This document shows, one piece after another, positions 22,440 to 33,000 of a DNA stretch of 64,000 nucleotides. A program made the position numbers and the translations under genes. The notes under the pieces were generated by a model. That model saw only the letters and a list, made by a program, of their open reading frames with translations. It was not told the origin of the DNA and made no database searches. The DNA comes from Yamagishiella unicocca (Eukaryota > Chlorophyta > Chlorophyceae > Chlamydomonadales > Volvocaceae), in contig BDSL01000030.1 in assembly GCA_003116995.1 (NCBI GenBank), positions 620,001 to 684,000 of the forward strand. The letters are read 5' to 3'. The stretch's first letter is position 1. Each line of letters opens with the position of its first letter.

Positions 22440-25400
22440 CTACGTTCGCCGCCGCCCCAGCCGCACGCCGCCTGACCCGCGTCGGAGCCCCGGCCGCCGC
22501 CCGCGGGCCGAACGGCTACCGCTCGCCTGGGCCTTCCCCCCCTCCTCCTCCTCCTCGCCCTCCTCGCCCTCCTCCTCCTCCTCCTCGCCGTCCTTCCCTT
22601 CTAACTTGCTGCCTGACGGCCCCACTGCTGCTGCCTGCGACGCGGCCTGCTGCTGCCGCGCCTCCTCCTCCCGCTGGAGCTGGTCGCGCAGCTGCTTCAG
22701 CTTCTCCGCCTTGGCCTCGTCTGACAGGGGCTGCGCGCAGTAGGAAGAAGAAAGGAAGGAGAATCGCAAGGAGACGATGGATGGGAAGTGGAGGGGAGGT
22801 GCAGAAGCCGGTGGGCCATCGTTGAGGTATGTATGGGGGCAGTAGCCTGGGGCCCGGCGTCGCTGGTTGGTCGACACGTGCGGGGTGGTTGGTCGACGCG
22901 TGTGGGGTGGTTGGTCGACACGAGTGAGGCCGTTGGTCGACACGTGTGGGGCGGTTGACCCACAGGCGTGAGGTGGTTGGCCGCACCCTCTCGACGGCGC
23001 ATCCGCCACACGCGGGAGCACCAGCATCATCGCCCCTCAACGACCGCCAGCTAGCTGTTCGATGAGATTTCGGACCGTCCCGCGGTCACTCATCACTCGC
23101 GGCTGCCCCTCGCCTCCGCCAGCACGTACTCCAAGCCTCAGACCAAGACCCACGGACCCAGCCCTCCTGCCTGGATGCCCTCGCTCCACCATTCCGTGCG
23201 GTGTACGCACCCTCGCGCTCTCCGCCGCCCCGACGACACCTCCGCCAGCCCCCGACCTCACCCGCTCCCCCCACCCCATCCGGCTGACCCCCTCCGCCAG
23301 GCCCCGGCGCCTCGCCCGCTTCGGCCACCCCCTCCGGCTGACCTCCGCCAGCCCCCGACCTCCACCCCCTCCGGCTGACCTTCTTCAGCGGCTCCTGTGA
23401 GAACAGGTCCAGCAGCCCCTCCGGCGGCGCCACCTCCAACGTGCGGCTCTTGAGGTCCAGCACCGGGCAGATGGCCTTGGCGAAGGGAATCATGCAGTAG
23501 CTGCAGGGAGGGTGGGGCGGGGGCGGGAAGGCGACGGGAAGGTTAGGCGAGGAAGCTTCCTGGCAGAGCATAGGGCGCCTTACTAATAAGACGTGACTGT
23601 CTTGTGACTGTCTTACGGAAGGTGGTATGTACGGCAAACGTCAAACCACACGCCTTGCTCCTGCCTGCCCTCCTCCCCCCTCTTGCGCACCGAATCCTTG
23701 ATCCGAGGATGTCCTGTTCGTTAGCGCGCAGCTTCACCCGCAATGTGTCGTGGGTGCCCGTGCCGCTGAACACGTCAACCACCAGCCCCACCATGCGCCG
23801 GCTGGCCTGGGGGCGTTGGCGGGGTGCAGGGAGGGAGGGGGACATGGGCGTCAGGAGGGAGGGAGGGGGACGTGGGCGCCAGGAGGGAGTGAGTGGCGGG
23901 GGATTTCGAGGGAGACGCGTGGCGGGGGAGGGACGGGGGATGCGGACGCGTGTTTGTAGTCCGTGTCTGTGTGGAAGTGCAGGAGCGACACGCATGTCAA
24001 CGCGGCTGGCCGGTCCATCCAATGCGCTGCGCATGCCTGGGGTGGCTTTGAAGGGAGCTAGGTGGGATGGACCGCCGTCCAAGGCGACCTCGTGGGGGGT
24101 TTTAAAAAGAATCCGCGAATCCACGGCCGACAAACCAAGGCGGTGAAGATGGCGGTCCAGAAGAGACGGGAGGCGAGTAGACGGAGCCGAGGCGCTGCTT
24201 AATCGTAGTGTAAGGTGATAAGGCAACGTATTCGAGAAGAAAAAGGTGGTATATAAAAGCGACGAAGGTAAAGGCGGCTGGCGGAGAAGCTAACAAGGAG
24301 CAGTAATAGTGGTCGTAGTAAGATGCGAAGGTAATGGGGGGTGGGCAAGGACCTATTCCAAACACATACGCACTACCCCCCCGGACATTCCCTACTCGCT
24401 TCCGGGTACTACACCACCTTCCAAACCACCACTCCCCGCACCCTCCTCCCCCCACGCGGCCGCCCTTTTCCCCCACCCCCTGTTCGGAGCACCTTCCTTC
24501 CCCCAGCCACCCACCTGGTCCACCACGGTGCACCCAACAATATCCGTCACGTAAAACTCATCTGGGTCGCGGAGCGCGCCCCGGTCAGCAGCCGCGCAGT
24601 ACACCACGTGACCGCGCAGATGCTCGGCCTGAGGGCAACACGGAGGGAGGAGAGGGGTTGGTTGCTAACATTTGGGTGTGGAAAATGTTTGAAGTAATTG
24701 TTTTCCCTACGTAGGTGGTGTTTCATCTACACATTGGGTGCTGAAGGCGAAGCGGGGGTATACGTGTGAGGACACGGAGGAGGACGCGGAGGAGGACGGG
24801 AGCGCCCGAGGTGGCGCTGGATGGGGCTGAGGTGTGTCGCATGGTTGGGCGCGGTCGCTGCGTGAGGCCCTGGACTGAGGCACGAGGAGGCAGTGTCGTC
24901 ACGCTGGCCCCCCCAGCCCCCCCCGGCCCCCCCGGCCCCCGCGGCCCCCAGCTGCCCTACCCCACCTGCGTCCTGCTGGTGACCTCCTCCAGGGCCACCA
25001 TCCACGCCTCCAAGCCCTTACCCAGGGGACGCATCTTGGCGCCGCAAGCCGTGACCTGCGGGGCGGAAGGTGGAGGCGGGGGGAGGAAGGGGAGGGGGCA
25101 GCAGGGGAGATCAGGGAAGGAGGAAACAACCGGACACAGGGAGCGCTGGTGTGTAGGTGAGCCCCACACCCAGCGGGGCGACTGGCAGTACGGCAGTGTT
25201 GTGGCGCGATGAGTCATGCCGCGGCGGCGGCGGCACATGTGCGCGCAGCGTCGCGGTTCGAGTCCCTCAGCCGGCGCCGTGCCGTGGGGCTGCCAAACAG
25301 CTGCTGGCGCACGCTGGGTGCCGGGAATCGCAAGTTGGCGACCCCACTCGTAGCGCAGACGCCCGGCCCACTCAACCGCCCCCTCCCGACTCACCACCAT

Positions 25401-26431
25401 CAGCGGCAGCGCCTCCGGATTGGCTCGTGCCGCCAGCGCCTGAGCCGACGACGAGGGGGGCATCAGGTAGAGCCTGAACCCACATCGGAGCGCCAGGGGG
25501 GGGGAGGGAGTCAGTGACTGGGCGCCAAGCGGAAATGGCCCACGACCCAAATGACCCACAGCGGCCTCAACCTGTGGCCCAAGCCCTGCCAGCGCAATCC
25601 CAATTGCGTTGTCCTCCAGCCTGCTCATGACGATACCGCGCACCACTGGATACCCCCTGCCCCTCCACACCAGCCCTCCCGGCCTGACCCGCCACGCAGA
25701 GGGACTACCCTCCTCGCCTATCCTCCCAGCCCTCGCCGGCGCCACCCCAGCGCAAACCGTGTCAGCCCCCCGCCTGCCTCCTACCATGTCATGGTAACCC
25801 TCCACGCCACCCCCTCCTCCGGCGCCTCGAGGTGGTCCCCCGTCCCCCCCTCCACGGCACCCCCTCCGCACTTGCTCCCCGCCTTGAACCTCCTCGCTGG
25901 CTGGTCCGTGGACACCTCCAGCCTCAGCTCCCCGCGGACACCGTGGGCGCCAGCAACCAGACCCACCTCCACGTAATCATCCTAGCGGGGGATAGGGGCG
26001 GGGGCCGGGGAGGGTCCGCATATAGCTGGCGTGAGGACCTCGCCATGTGGGTCGGCGCGTGGTAGCCGCCAGTGCGACAGGAGGCAGCTCGTGGCGGGGG
26101 TGGCTGGCGGGCAGGAGGAGGAGGCACTCCAACGGGCAGCCGACCGCAGACCCCCGCCACATACCTCGCTGAAAGGCAGCGTGCCGACTAGGCCGTGGCC
26201 TGCCTGGCGAGTGAGCGGGTCGGGAGCGCTCGCAGGGCCCGTGCGCCGCGTCGCCGCAGCGGCCGGTGGCGCCCCACGGTTGGCTCCGACGGCAGTGCTC
26301 AGGGCACATTGACGGACCTCTTGAGGCGCTGCGCGCGGCGACAGACCTGCCGGCAGCAAGCAGGCGCGTCGTGACAGCTGCTGTGCATGTAGTGCCTGGC
26401 CACCGACGCGTGCCAGTAGCTCGAAACTCAT
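22440..26431 (-). CDS. rimM: RimM-type 16S rRNA processing / 30S ribosome maturation factor, probably plastid-targeted
   Basis: Exons (5' to 3'): 26431-26165, 25981-25872, 25473-25395, 25055-24966, 24628-24515, 23806-23691, 23500-23380, 22730-22440; 395 aa, all phases consistent. An in-frame TAG lies four codons before the ATG. The first ~85 residues are rich in Ala, Arg, Ser and Gln with few acids, like an organelle transit peptide. The RimM N-domain begins at 90 (DDYVEVGLVAGAHGVRGELRL) and includes LEAWMVALEEVTSRTQAEHLRG. The PRC-barrel part follows: DEFYVTDIVGCTVVDQ, MVGLVVDVF, IPFAKAICPVLDL and PPEGLLDLF. Bacterial RimM helps 30S head assembly through protein S19; here the likely target is the chloroplast ribosome. 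Unlike bacterial proteins (about 175 aa) it has an ~85-residue C-terminal tail with a Lys/Gln/Glu-rich helix, a Glu/Gly run and an Arg-rich end. It is divergently arranged with SEH1. Confidence 0.93.
22862..22985. repeat. TGGTTGGTCGACACGTG-type tandem repeat in the last RimM intron
   Basis: Four to five imperfect units of about 25-30 bp, each with a GGTTGGTCGACRCGTG core, lie in the intron between exons 23500-23380 and 22730-22440. SalI-like GTCGAC sites recur in each unit. No function is evident. Confidence 0.8.
24107..24143 (+). repeat. Dispersed intronic repeat family C, copy in RimM
   Basis: The core GAATCCGCGAATCCACGGCC, followed by GACAAACCAAGG, occurs here in a RimM intron. It recurs at 34898-34934 in a hydrolase intron, and in reverse orientation near 46506-46530 (hydrolase intron) and 59450-59475 (JMJD7 intron). 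Copies are short and lack coding capacity. Confidence 0.85.
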
Positions 26432-26996
26432 GATGGAATCCTAACGAATTGCTTTGGTAACCTGCTATGCGTTGTTAATTATGGGTTCGCAACATTAGTG
26501 ACGAGTACAGGTACCGGTACTGTGGCGGCGCTTATCCTGTGGGCTTGAGACGTATAATCATAAACCAATATAGTGTATTAAGTTTGTAGCTTATGTTGAT
26601 TTTCGCCTGCGTCGGACTAGCGTAGCGAACCAGCAATGTAATGCAATGGGAGCATTGCCGCATTGCCGCATACAGTAATGCGATGCTCGCAAGTCATAGA
26701 CTTTTCCCAAGCGCTACGTTAGCCAAATCCACGGTTCTAGAATTAGCGGCATAAGCAAGTGCTTTACAGGCTCAAAATTGTGTTTTACCTAAAAGGTGCT
26801 GCCTCTGAGCGCGGGAACTCTTCAACGTGAAATAACAGTGTAGCGGAACCTACGCATATTGAACTACTAATAAGGTTAAAAAACTTCTACAAAGATTGGG
26901 TCCAGTACCTAACGACAGGATTGGCGAACGGATCAAATGTCCAGTGCCGGGGTGGGTCCGCGTTGGCGACGGCCCAGTCCGCGGCCCTGACCCTTA
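26432..26996. promoter_or_regulatory. Bidirectional promoter region between RimM (-) and SEH1 (+)
   Basis: 565 bases separate the two start codons of divergently transcribed genes. The segment is markedly more AT-rich than the flanking exons and contains no plausible coding frame. It must hold both promoters and both 5' leaders. I see no clear TATA box or other element that I would name. Confidence 0.7.
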
Positions 26997-29603
26997 ATGG
27001 CCTTGCGAGCAATCATGAGCATCATCCGCGTGCGCTTGCAGGCTTTCCCGACGGTGCTGCAGGACCTCGCGGGCCCTCCCGTCGACGCCGCCTATGACGT
27101 TTCCGGGCGACGCATGGCAACATGTGTTGCGAGCTCATCCGGCTCCATTGTGCAGGTAGCGCGGTAGCGCGCCAGTGCCTCCCCCCCGGCCCCCACCAGC
27201 TGCGAACTCTCCTCCCCACCTCTGATGGGCCCCGACGCCTAGCTCACCCCTACCACTGCATTGCCTCCCCTCACCTGGGTGCCCACGCGCAATGCCCGTG
27301 CCTTCATGATATCGTCCCCACGCCAAATGCGCACAGCCGTTGCCCTTCCCCGCTCCTCGCCTCGCTGCTCCACCACTACCGTCGCCACCACCACCGTTCC
27401 ATGCGACAGGTGCATGAGGTCGGCCCTACATCGAATTCGTGGACGCACGTGGCCTCCTGGCAGACGGACCTGCAGGTCTCGCAGCTAGCCTGGGCGCACC
27501 CAGAGTACGGGAGGGTGCTGGCGGGCGCCACCAGCTCCGGCAGCGTGCTAGTGTGGGGACAGGTTCCGGAGCTGCAACCGGGGAACCCAGGGAGCGGCGG
27601 GGATGATGGCGGTGGCTACGGGGCCGAATATCAGCTGCTGGCAGACCTTATGTGCGGCGCGGCGGAGTGCAGGTGGGCGGGGTGGGGCTGGACTGGCGCG
27701 CGGGGTTGGGGGGGGGGCTATGTGGGGGAGGGGTGATGGCAGTTGACGGAGGGCAGAGTGTGTTGCGGCCCCGTATGAGGCAGATGTCGGGGCGGACGAG
27801 ATGCGGTGCCGTTGGAAGTTCCGTTTGATCGACGTAGCAGGGCAGGCGGCAAGCCAGGAGGAAATACGAGTCCAGGTTCTGCTGTACAACACGCATCGGC
27901 CGTAAAGCGTGGACTAAGTGAGCATTAGCGGCACGCAGCAAGTCGTCGGTGTGCTGACGACGTCGAAAGAGGCAGCTGGACTTCGACTCGGCTCACGACG
28001 GCGCCTGGGGTTTCCTTAGGATGCTCGTCCCGGTGCACCTCAACAGCGCTCAGCTCCCGCCCTGCGCTCCTGGGCTTCACGGCAGCTCGACTCCATCTTT
28101 TGCCCCTTCCCCGCCCACTTGCCCGCCTTCGCAACCCCCACTCCAAGCTCTGTGCCCCCACCGCGTCCCTGCCTGCCCTCCCCACGCATCGCCGTGCAGA
28201 GGCGTGTGCTTCGCCCCGCGTCAAGCTGGGCTCCTGCTAGCTGCGCTGCTGGACGACGGGCACGTGGTGGTGCACGAGGCGGAGGATGTGCTGGCGCCCC
28301 GGGCCTGGAGCCTGCACAGCAAAATCCGGGTGAGGCTGCCAGGAGACGGACGGCAATTGCGGGGGGACCTGGCTGGGGTGGCACCCGGCGGGAGGCAACG
28401 GGCGGCACAGGCTTGGGTGCCCGTGGGCAGGTCGGGGTTCACAGCGATGTTCGCGCCGTGGCTGCGCCCGGGAGCGCGGTGCGCCGTAACCTAGCGGGAT
28501 TCATTGCCAACGAGGACCAAGATGATACCGGTGTGTCGGTTGTTAACGACGACTTTGATGACAAGTGATCAGAGCGATGACATCTGGGGGTCGTGCATCG
28601 GCACCCGGTGCGCCAGTGCACGAGCGGCTGGCGCATTGGGTGGTTAGGAGTCCGGGGAGCGCGGCAGCCGCATCGGCGGCCGGCTGCACTACGCCGGTCT
28701 CGGCTCGTCGCCAGCCGGGCCGCGGCGTGCATAGCGCCTCCCACCATCGCCATCGTCCATCATGAAATCGTAAGCAGCCAAAAGCACAGCTGCGCGGGAT
28801 TTAGCTGCCCATGCGGTCGGGATCACACCTCGGGCCGATTTGCTGGTTGGATGCGTGCGCCGGGTAGCTGAGTCCCATCCCGCTGCCGCCCTGCCGCCGC
28901 CTCGTGCGCACTCGCAGGCGGGGCCTCGGGGCCTGTGCAGCGGGCTATGCTGGCGACCTTTCACACCGGGCGTGCCGCCCATGCTGTGCGTCGGCGGCGG
29001 CCCGCAGGCGCTGGTGTGGCAGTTTGTCCTTGCGCTCAACTCCTGGCAGGTGAGCCGCGCCGCTGCCGTCACGCCCCTCCCCGAAAACGCAGCCCCAGCC
29101 GCTGTACACGTTTCCATTTTACCCGTACAGCATTGGCACGGGCACAGCACAGTGCGCCTTCTTCTGGCTGGCAGTAGTCGCTGTGGGATCTGCCCGTGCA
29201 ATCAAGTCATACCCCGCGCCCCTGCCCCACTCTTGATGCTCGCGTCTTGCCGCGATGACTGCTGGCGGCGACTTGACTGAAGATGGTGGCCCGTGTGGAC
29301 ACCGGCAACGGCCAAAACGTGGCGACGGTGCACTGGGCGCCGCCACTGGGGCGGCCGACAGAGCTACTGGCTGTGGGTGCGGGGCGCGATTTGCTGATCT
29401 ACAGCCTCTCCGGCGACACGTCTGCGCTCGAAGCGGAGCAACTGGCGTCGCTGGAGCACGACGACGCGGTGTGGAAGGTTGAGTGGGACCTGTGGGGCAA
29501 CCAGGTCGCTGCGGCGACTGATGGGCAGCAGGTGTACGTGTACAGGCCGAACCTTGTCGGGTCGTGGATGAAGCTGGCGTTGGTGCAAGGCCAGGCGGTT
29601 TAG
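26997..29603 (+). CDS. SEH1: Nucleoporin SEH1 (WD40 beta-propeller; Y-complex / GATOR2 subunit)
   Basis: Exons: 26997-27155, 27410-27672, 28200-28329, 28918-29049, 29283-29603; 334 aa, close to human SEH1 (360) and Arabidopsis SEH1 (326). Hallmarks in order: YDVSGRRMATCVASSSGSI, SWQTDLQVSQLAWAHPEYG (human has WAHPEFG), VCFAPRQAGLLLAALLDDG, RAWSLHSKI, GLCWRPFTPGVPPML, VHWAPPLGRPTELLAVG and VWKVEWDLWGNQVAAATDG near the end. SEH1 is a WD-repeat subunit of the Nup107-160 scaffold of the nuclear pore and, in other eukaryotes, of the GATOR2/SEA complex on lysosomes or vacuoles. The start is the first ATG after an in-frame TGA at 26988; a second in-frame ATG at 27015 would shorten the protein by six residues. 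The acceptor of the last exon (TGAAG) has a weak pyrimidine tract. Confidence 0.93.
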
Positions 29604-29660
29604 TAAAAGTGGGCGCAGTGACCACACGAATTCCGGTGGCTGCTACACCGCTGGGCTTCT

Positions 29661-29665
29661 TGTAA
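29661..29665 (+). terminator. Candidate polyadenylation signal (TGTAA) for SEH1
   Basis: TGTAA occurs 58 bases past the SEH1 stop codon, a typical arrangement for volvocine genes, although the 3' leader would be short. A second TGTAA follows near 29,930. Confidence 0.6.
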
Positions 29666-30030
29666 ACCTACCGCAGTATGGATACGGTACTATCAGGCCC
29701 GTCGATATTTGATGAAGCCAACATCGGAGGTCCGAGCGCGACAGCGCGCTGCTGCCGCATCCTCGTTGTACGGCGTCAGTTGATGGTCAGCGCGTTCTCA
29801 TGTCAGCCAATCACAAGCGAAGGATTGCAGATTTGTACCCAATGCGCTCATTCGGGTTCGATTTCATCTTGATGGCCGGCGCCTGAGTTCAGGAGGGGCC
29901 CGGCTTGAATATTCTGGCCCATGGCCTTGTAATTGTTCGTTTATGTTGCATCCAAGTCTACCGTATATCGTAGGACTGACGGCTAGGGTTCACGCAAGCA
30001 GAGCGTGAGCGGCAAGGGATCTGTCCGGAA
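29666..30030. promoter_or_regulatory. Intergenic region: SEH1 3' end and ubiquitin-hydrolase promoter
   Basis: About 365 bases between two genes on the same strand. It should contain the promoter and 5' leader of the ubiquitin hydrolase. No coding frame or named element is apparent. Confidence 0.55.
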
Positions 30031-33000
30031 ATGGCCCGGGCCCAGGACCCTCACAGCCCCTCTGGCTCCTGGGAAGACGTCGAAGAGGAAGATAGCGAGG
30101 AGTTTCTTGGGGCCAGCTTCTTCCCCGTCATGCACAACCGGCTGCTTACGAGCGAGATAATAGGGAACGCCCTACGGGCCACCGACCTACGGACAGCACT
30201 GGAAGCGCTGGCGAAATACACGAATGATCCGACAGTGGAGTAAGTTATGCTAATTGCGAAATGGTCATCGCGGGAGAACGGAGGTGCTGACTTGGTTGCG
30301 GGCGCGCGAAAACGCGGTATGGTGCAGGTTCGTCAACCAGGACATGCTTCCGCCGGGATGGGACGATGCAAAGGAATTTATTGGTGTGGTGTTGCAGAGC
30401 GCCGTGGAGAAGTTTTACCGCTTGGACGTGTTCCTGCGCGTGCATCAAGAGTTCCCGGAGCACCTGTTTGCGTGCATGTATTATCTTTGCTACGCCTGCA
30501 GCGGCTTTACATCCATCCTAGCGGAATCATCGCATGTATTCGCGGAGGTGCATGATCAGGAGCTCTGTGGGTTGCTAAACGCGACTTACAGCATGCTCGA
30601 CAGCCGCTCGGCAGTCTACACGCTCTCATGCGTTCGCCAGCTGCCAAACCTTTCCGGGATCCTGGAGCGCACAGAGAGTTACCTGATGGCTCAGCTGCCA
30701 GGCCAGCTCAGCAGCGGAGAGTCCGACGACGACGTAGCGGAGGCAATTGACGGCGTCATTCACTTGCGCAGCGCCGAGGGTGGCAACCAGTGGCAGGCGT
30801 ACTTGGTACAGCTGCTGCTGGGGACGGGCTTTGTGGAGAACATCGTTAAGGTGGGAGGGGTGGGAGGAGTGGCGGGTCACATGCGTGCAGCACTGGGTCG
30901 GGCACCAGTGGCTACCAAACCTGACGGGATGGCGATGGGTCGGACTTCCTCGCCCAAACCATGCAACTTGTACACTTGAAAGCTGGAAACTCTGTAGTTC
31001 AAATAATCGGCTTGGCGCCTGCGGCCACACGACTACGCCCACACGACTGCGTCCACACGACTGCGCAGCATGCCCATCGCGTCGCTAGGGGACCCGGCTT
31101 CCGTTCCTCGCGCTTGTACTTACCGCTGTGTAGGACGTACGGCTGTGTAAAACCTAGGGCGACACCGTGTGCTAGCCGACTCCCTTCGCATGTGTGTGTG
31201 TGTGCGCGCGTGTGTGTATGTACGGCAGCACCATCATCACCGCGCGCACCCACCGGGGGTGTCGTGAAACCCGCGTGCCGTCCCGTCCCCCACCCACGCG
31301 CTGCCGCCCCCCCTGGACCCACCTGCAGATCCTAAGCGCTCCCAAGTTCCACACCATGCAGCTCCACAGCACGCTGCTGGGCATGCTGCTGCTCGTGAGT
31401 CGCGCGGGGTCGGCGGGAGCGGGTTGCTGAACCCAGCCGTGCGCGGGAGGGGCCGCGGTGGGGCCGGCAGTGGGGGGGCTGTAGCGCGGGAAGTGTCGCG
31501 GCAAGCTGAGCTGCTGGTTCCGGAGCCGTGTTGCCGACGACATGCGGAGGGAGGCTGCCACCCTAGCATGAGTGCAAGAGCCATGTCTCTTATCCCATTC
31601 CCGCTTTCCGGTAGTACGCACCCCTCGGACTGAAACCATGATGCCCTGAGTCACGTGTATGGGGGCCGGGTGGGCCGAACTCCGCCTTCCCAGGGTGGTC
31701 CCGTGGGGGGGGGTTCAAGGGGGGGCGAATCTAGCCTTCGCAGCAGCGCTGTCGCCAACCAGCAGCGGCCACCCTGGCCCACTAGCTGCGTACCGAGTCC
31801 GCTCCGCACTTGCTGTGTGGTGCGCAGGTTGTCCAGCTGCTGAACAACATCGTGCACCACAGCTTAAACGCGGAGCGCCGCCTGGCGATTGAGCGGGTAG
31901 GCGTCTCGGGGGAAGGAGGGGACACGTGCGCCGGGGGTCACATGCACGGGGGGTACGAGAAGACTGGGTTACACGACATGGGAAACCCGGGGGGGGCTAC
32001 CTTACTGTGTCACCAGGGCGATCCACCATAATGGCCCCAGCCGTCGAAACACGGCAAGCACCTGCCTGATGCGACCCGCCCCGCGTTGCGGCGCAGCCGG
32101 CAAGCACTAGCAACAACTCCATCTCGCATCCCTTGTCACCACCACCACCGCTACCACTACACCACCACCACCACCACCATTACCACTACCACCATCACTA
32201 CCACCACCACCACCACCATTACCACTACCACCACCACTACCACCACCACCACCATCATTACAACCACCACCATTGCCACTACCACCACCTCTACACGGTA
32301 CGTCTACCGCGTCCGCGCGTGACCTCGTTGGCCTGGTGCGCATGTCTGTTGCGGCGCCGCTGCAGGGCCTGGGGCAGCTGCTGTCGTGGGTTGCTAGCGA
32401 CGTGCTGGCGGACCCGGAGAAGCTCTTCAGCGGCCGCGAGCGGTCGTCGCAGTGGCTGTCCCACGTGCTGGGCAGCTGCCACGAGCTGATGGAGGAGCTG
32501 CAGCTGCCAAACACGCAGGTGGGTGCGGGGTCGCCCGGCACGTCGCTGGAGCAGGGCGGGCCAGGGGGCCAGAGGTGTAGGAGCCCCGGGGGGGGCAAGC
32601 TAAGGAGGTGCCCGCGCGCCTTCCCGTCGACGGGGCAGAGTGGACGGAATTGGGGCTTGGGGGCTTGGGGCTTGGGGCTTGGGGCTTGGGGCTTGGGGCT
32701 TGGGGCTTGGGGCCCCCGGCGCTGGGGGGTGGCGTGAAAACTGGTGACACGAAAACGACAGCTCTGGGGGGGGCAGGCTGTTGGTCGCTCGCTGGGGCAG
32801 GGTGGGTGGGTTTGGGGCCCAGGGTGGGCGAGGGGAAGGCGGGGCAAGTTGTGGAGGCAAGGAGGTGAGGCGCCACGACGCTGTGGGTGTGGTGGGGCGG
32901 CTCTTGGGCTGTGTGGGCGCCGGGTGGGTGCCGGGTGTGACGAGTCGACGACTGGAGTGACCCGTGCGCGGCTGCGTTTGTCACGGGTCCTATTTGAATG

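Noticed and set aside
25253..25275. GGTTCGAGTCC, resembling a tRNA T-loop
   Set aside because: The flanking bases do not form a T-stem and there is no anticodon arm, D-arm or acceptor stem at the right distances. It lies in a RimM intron.
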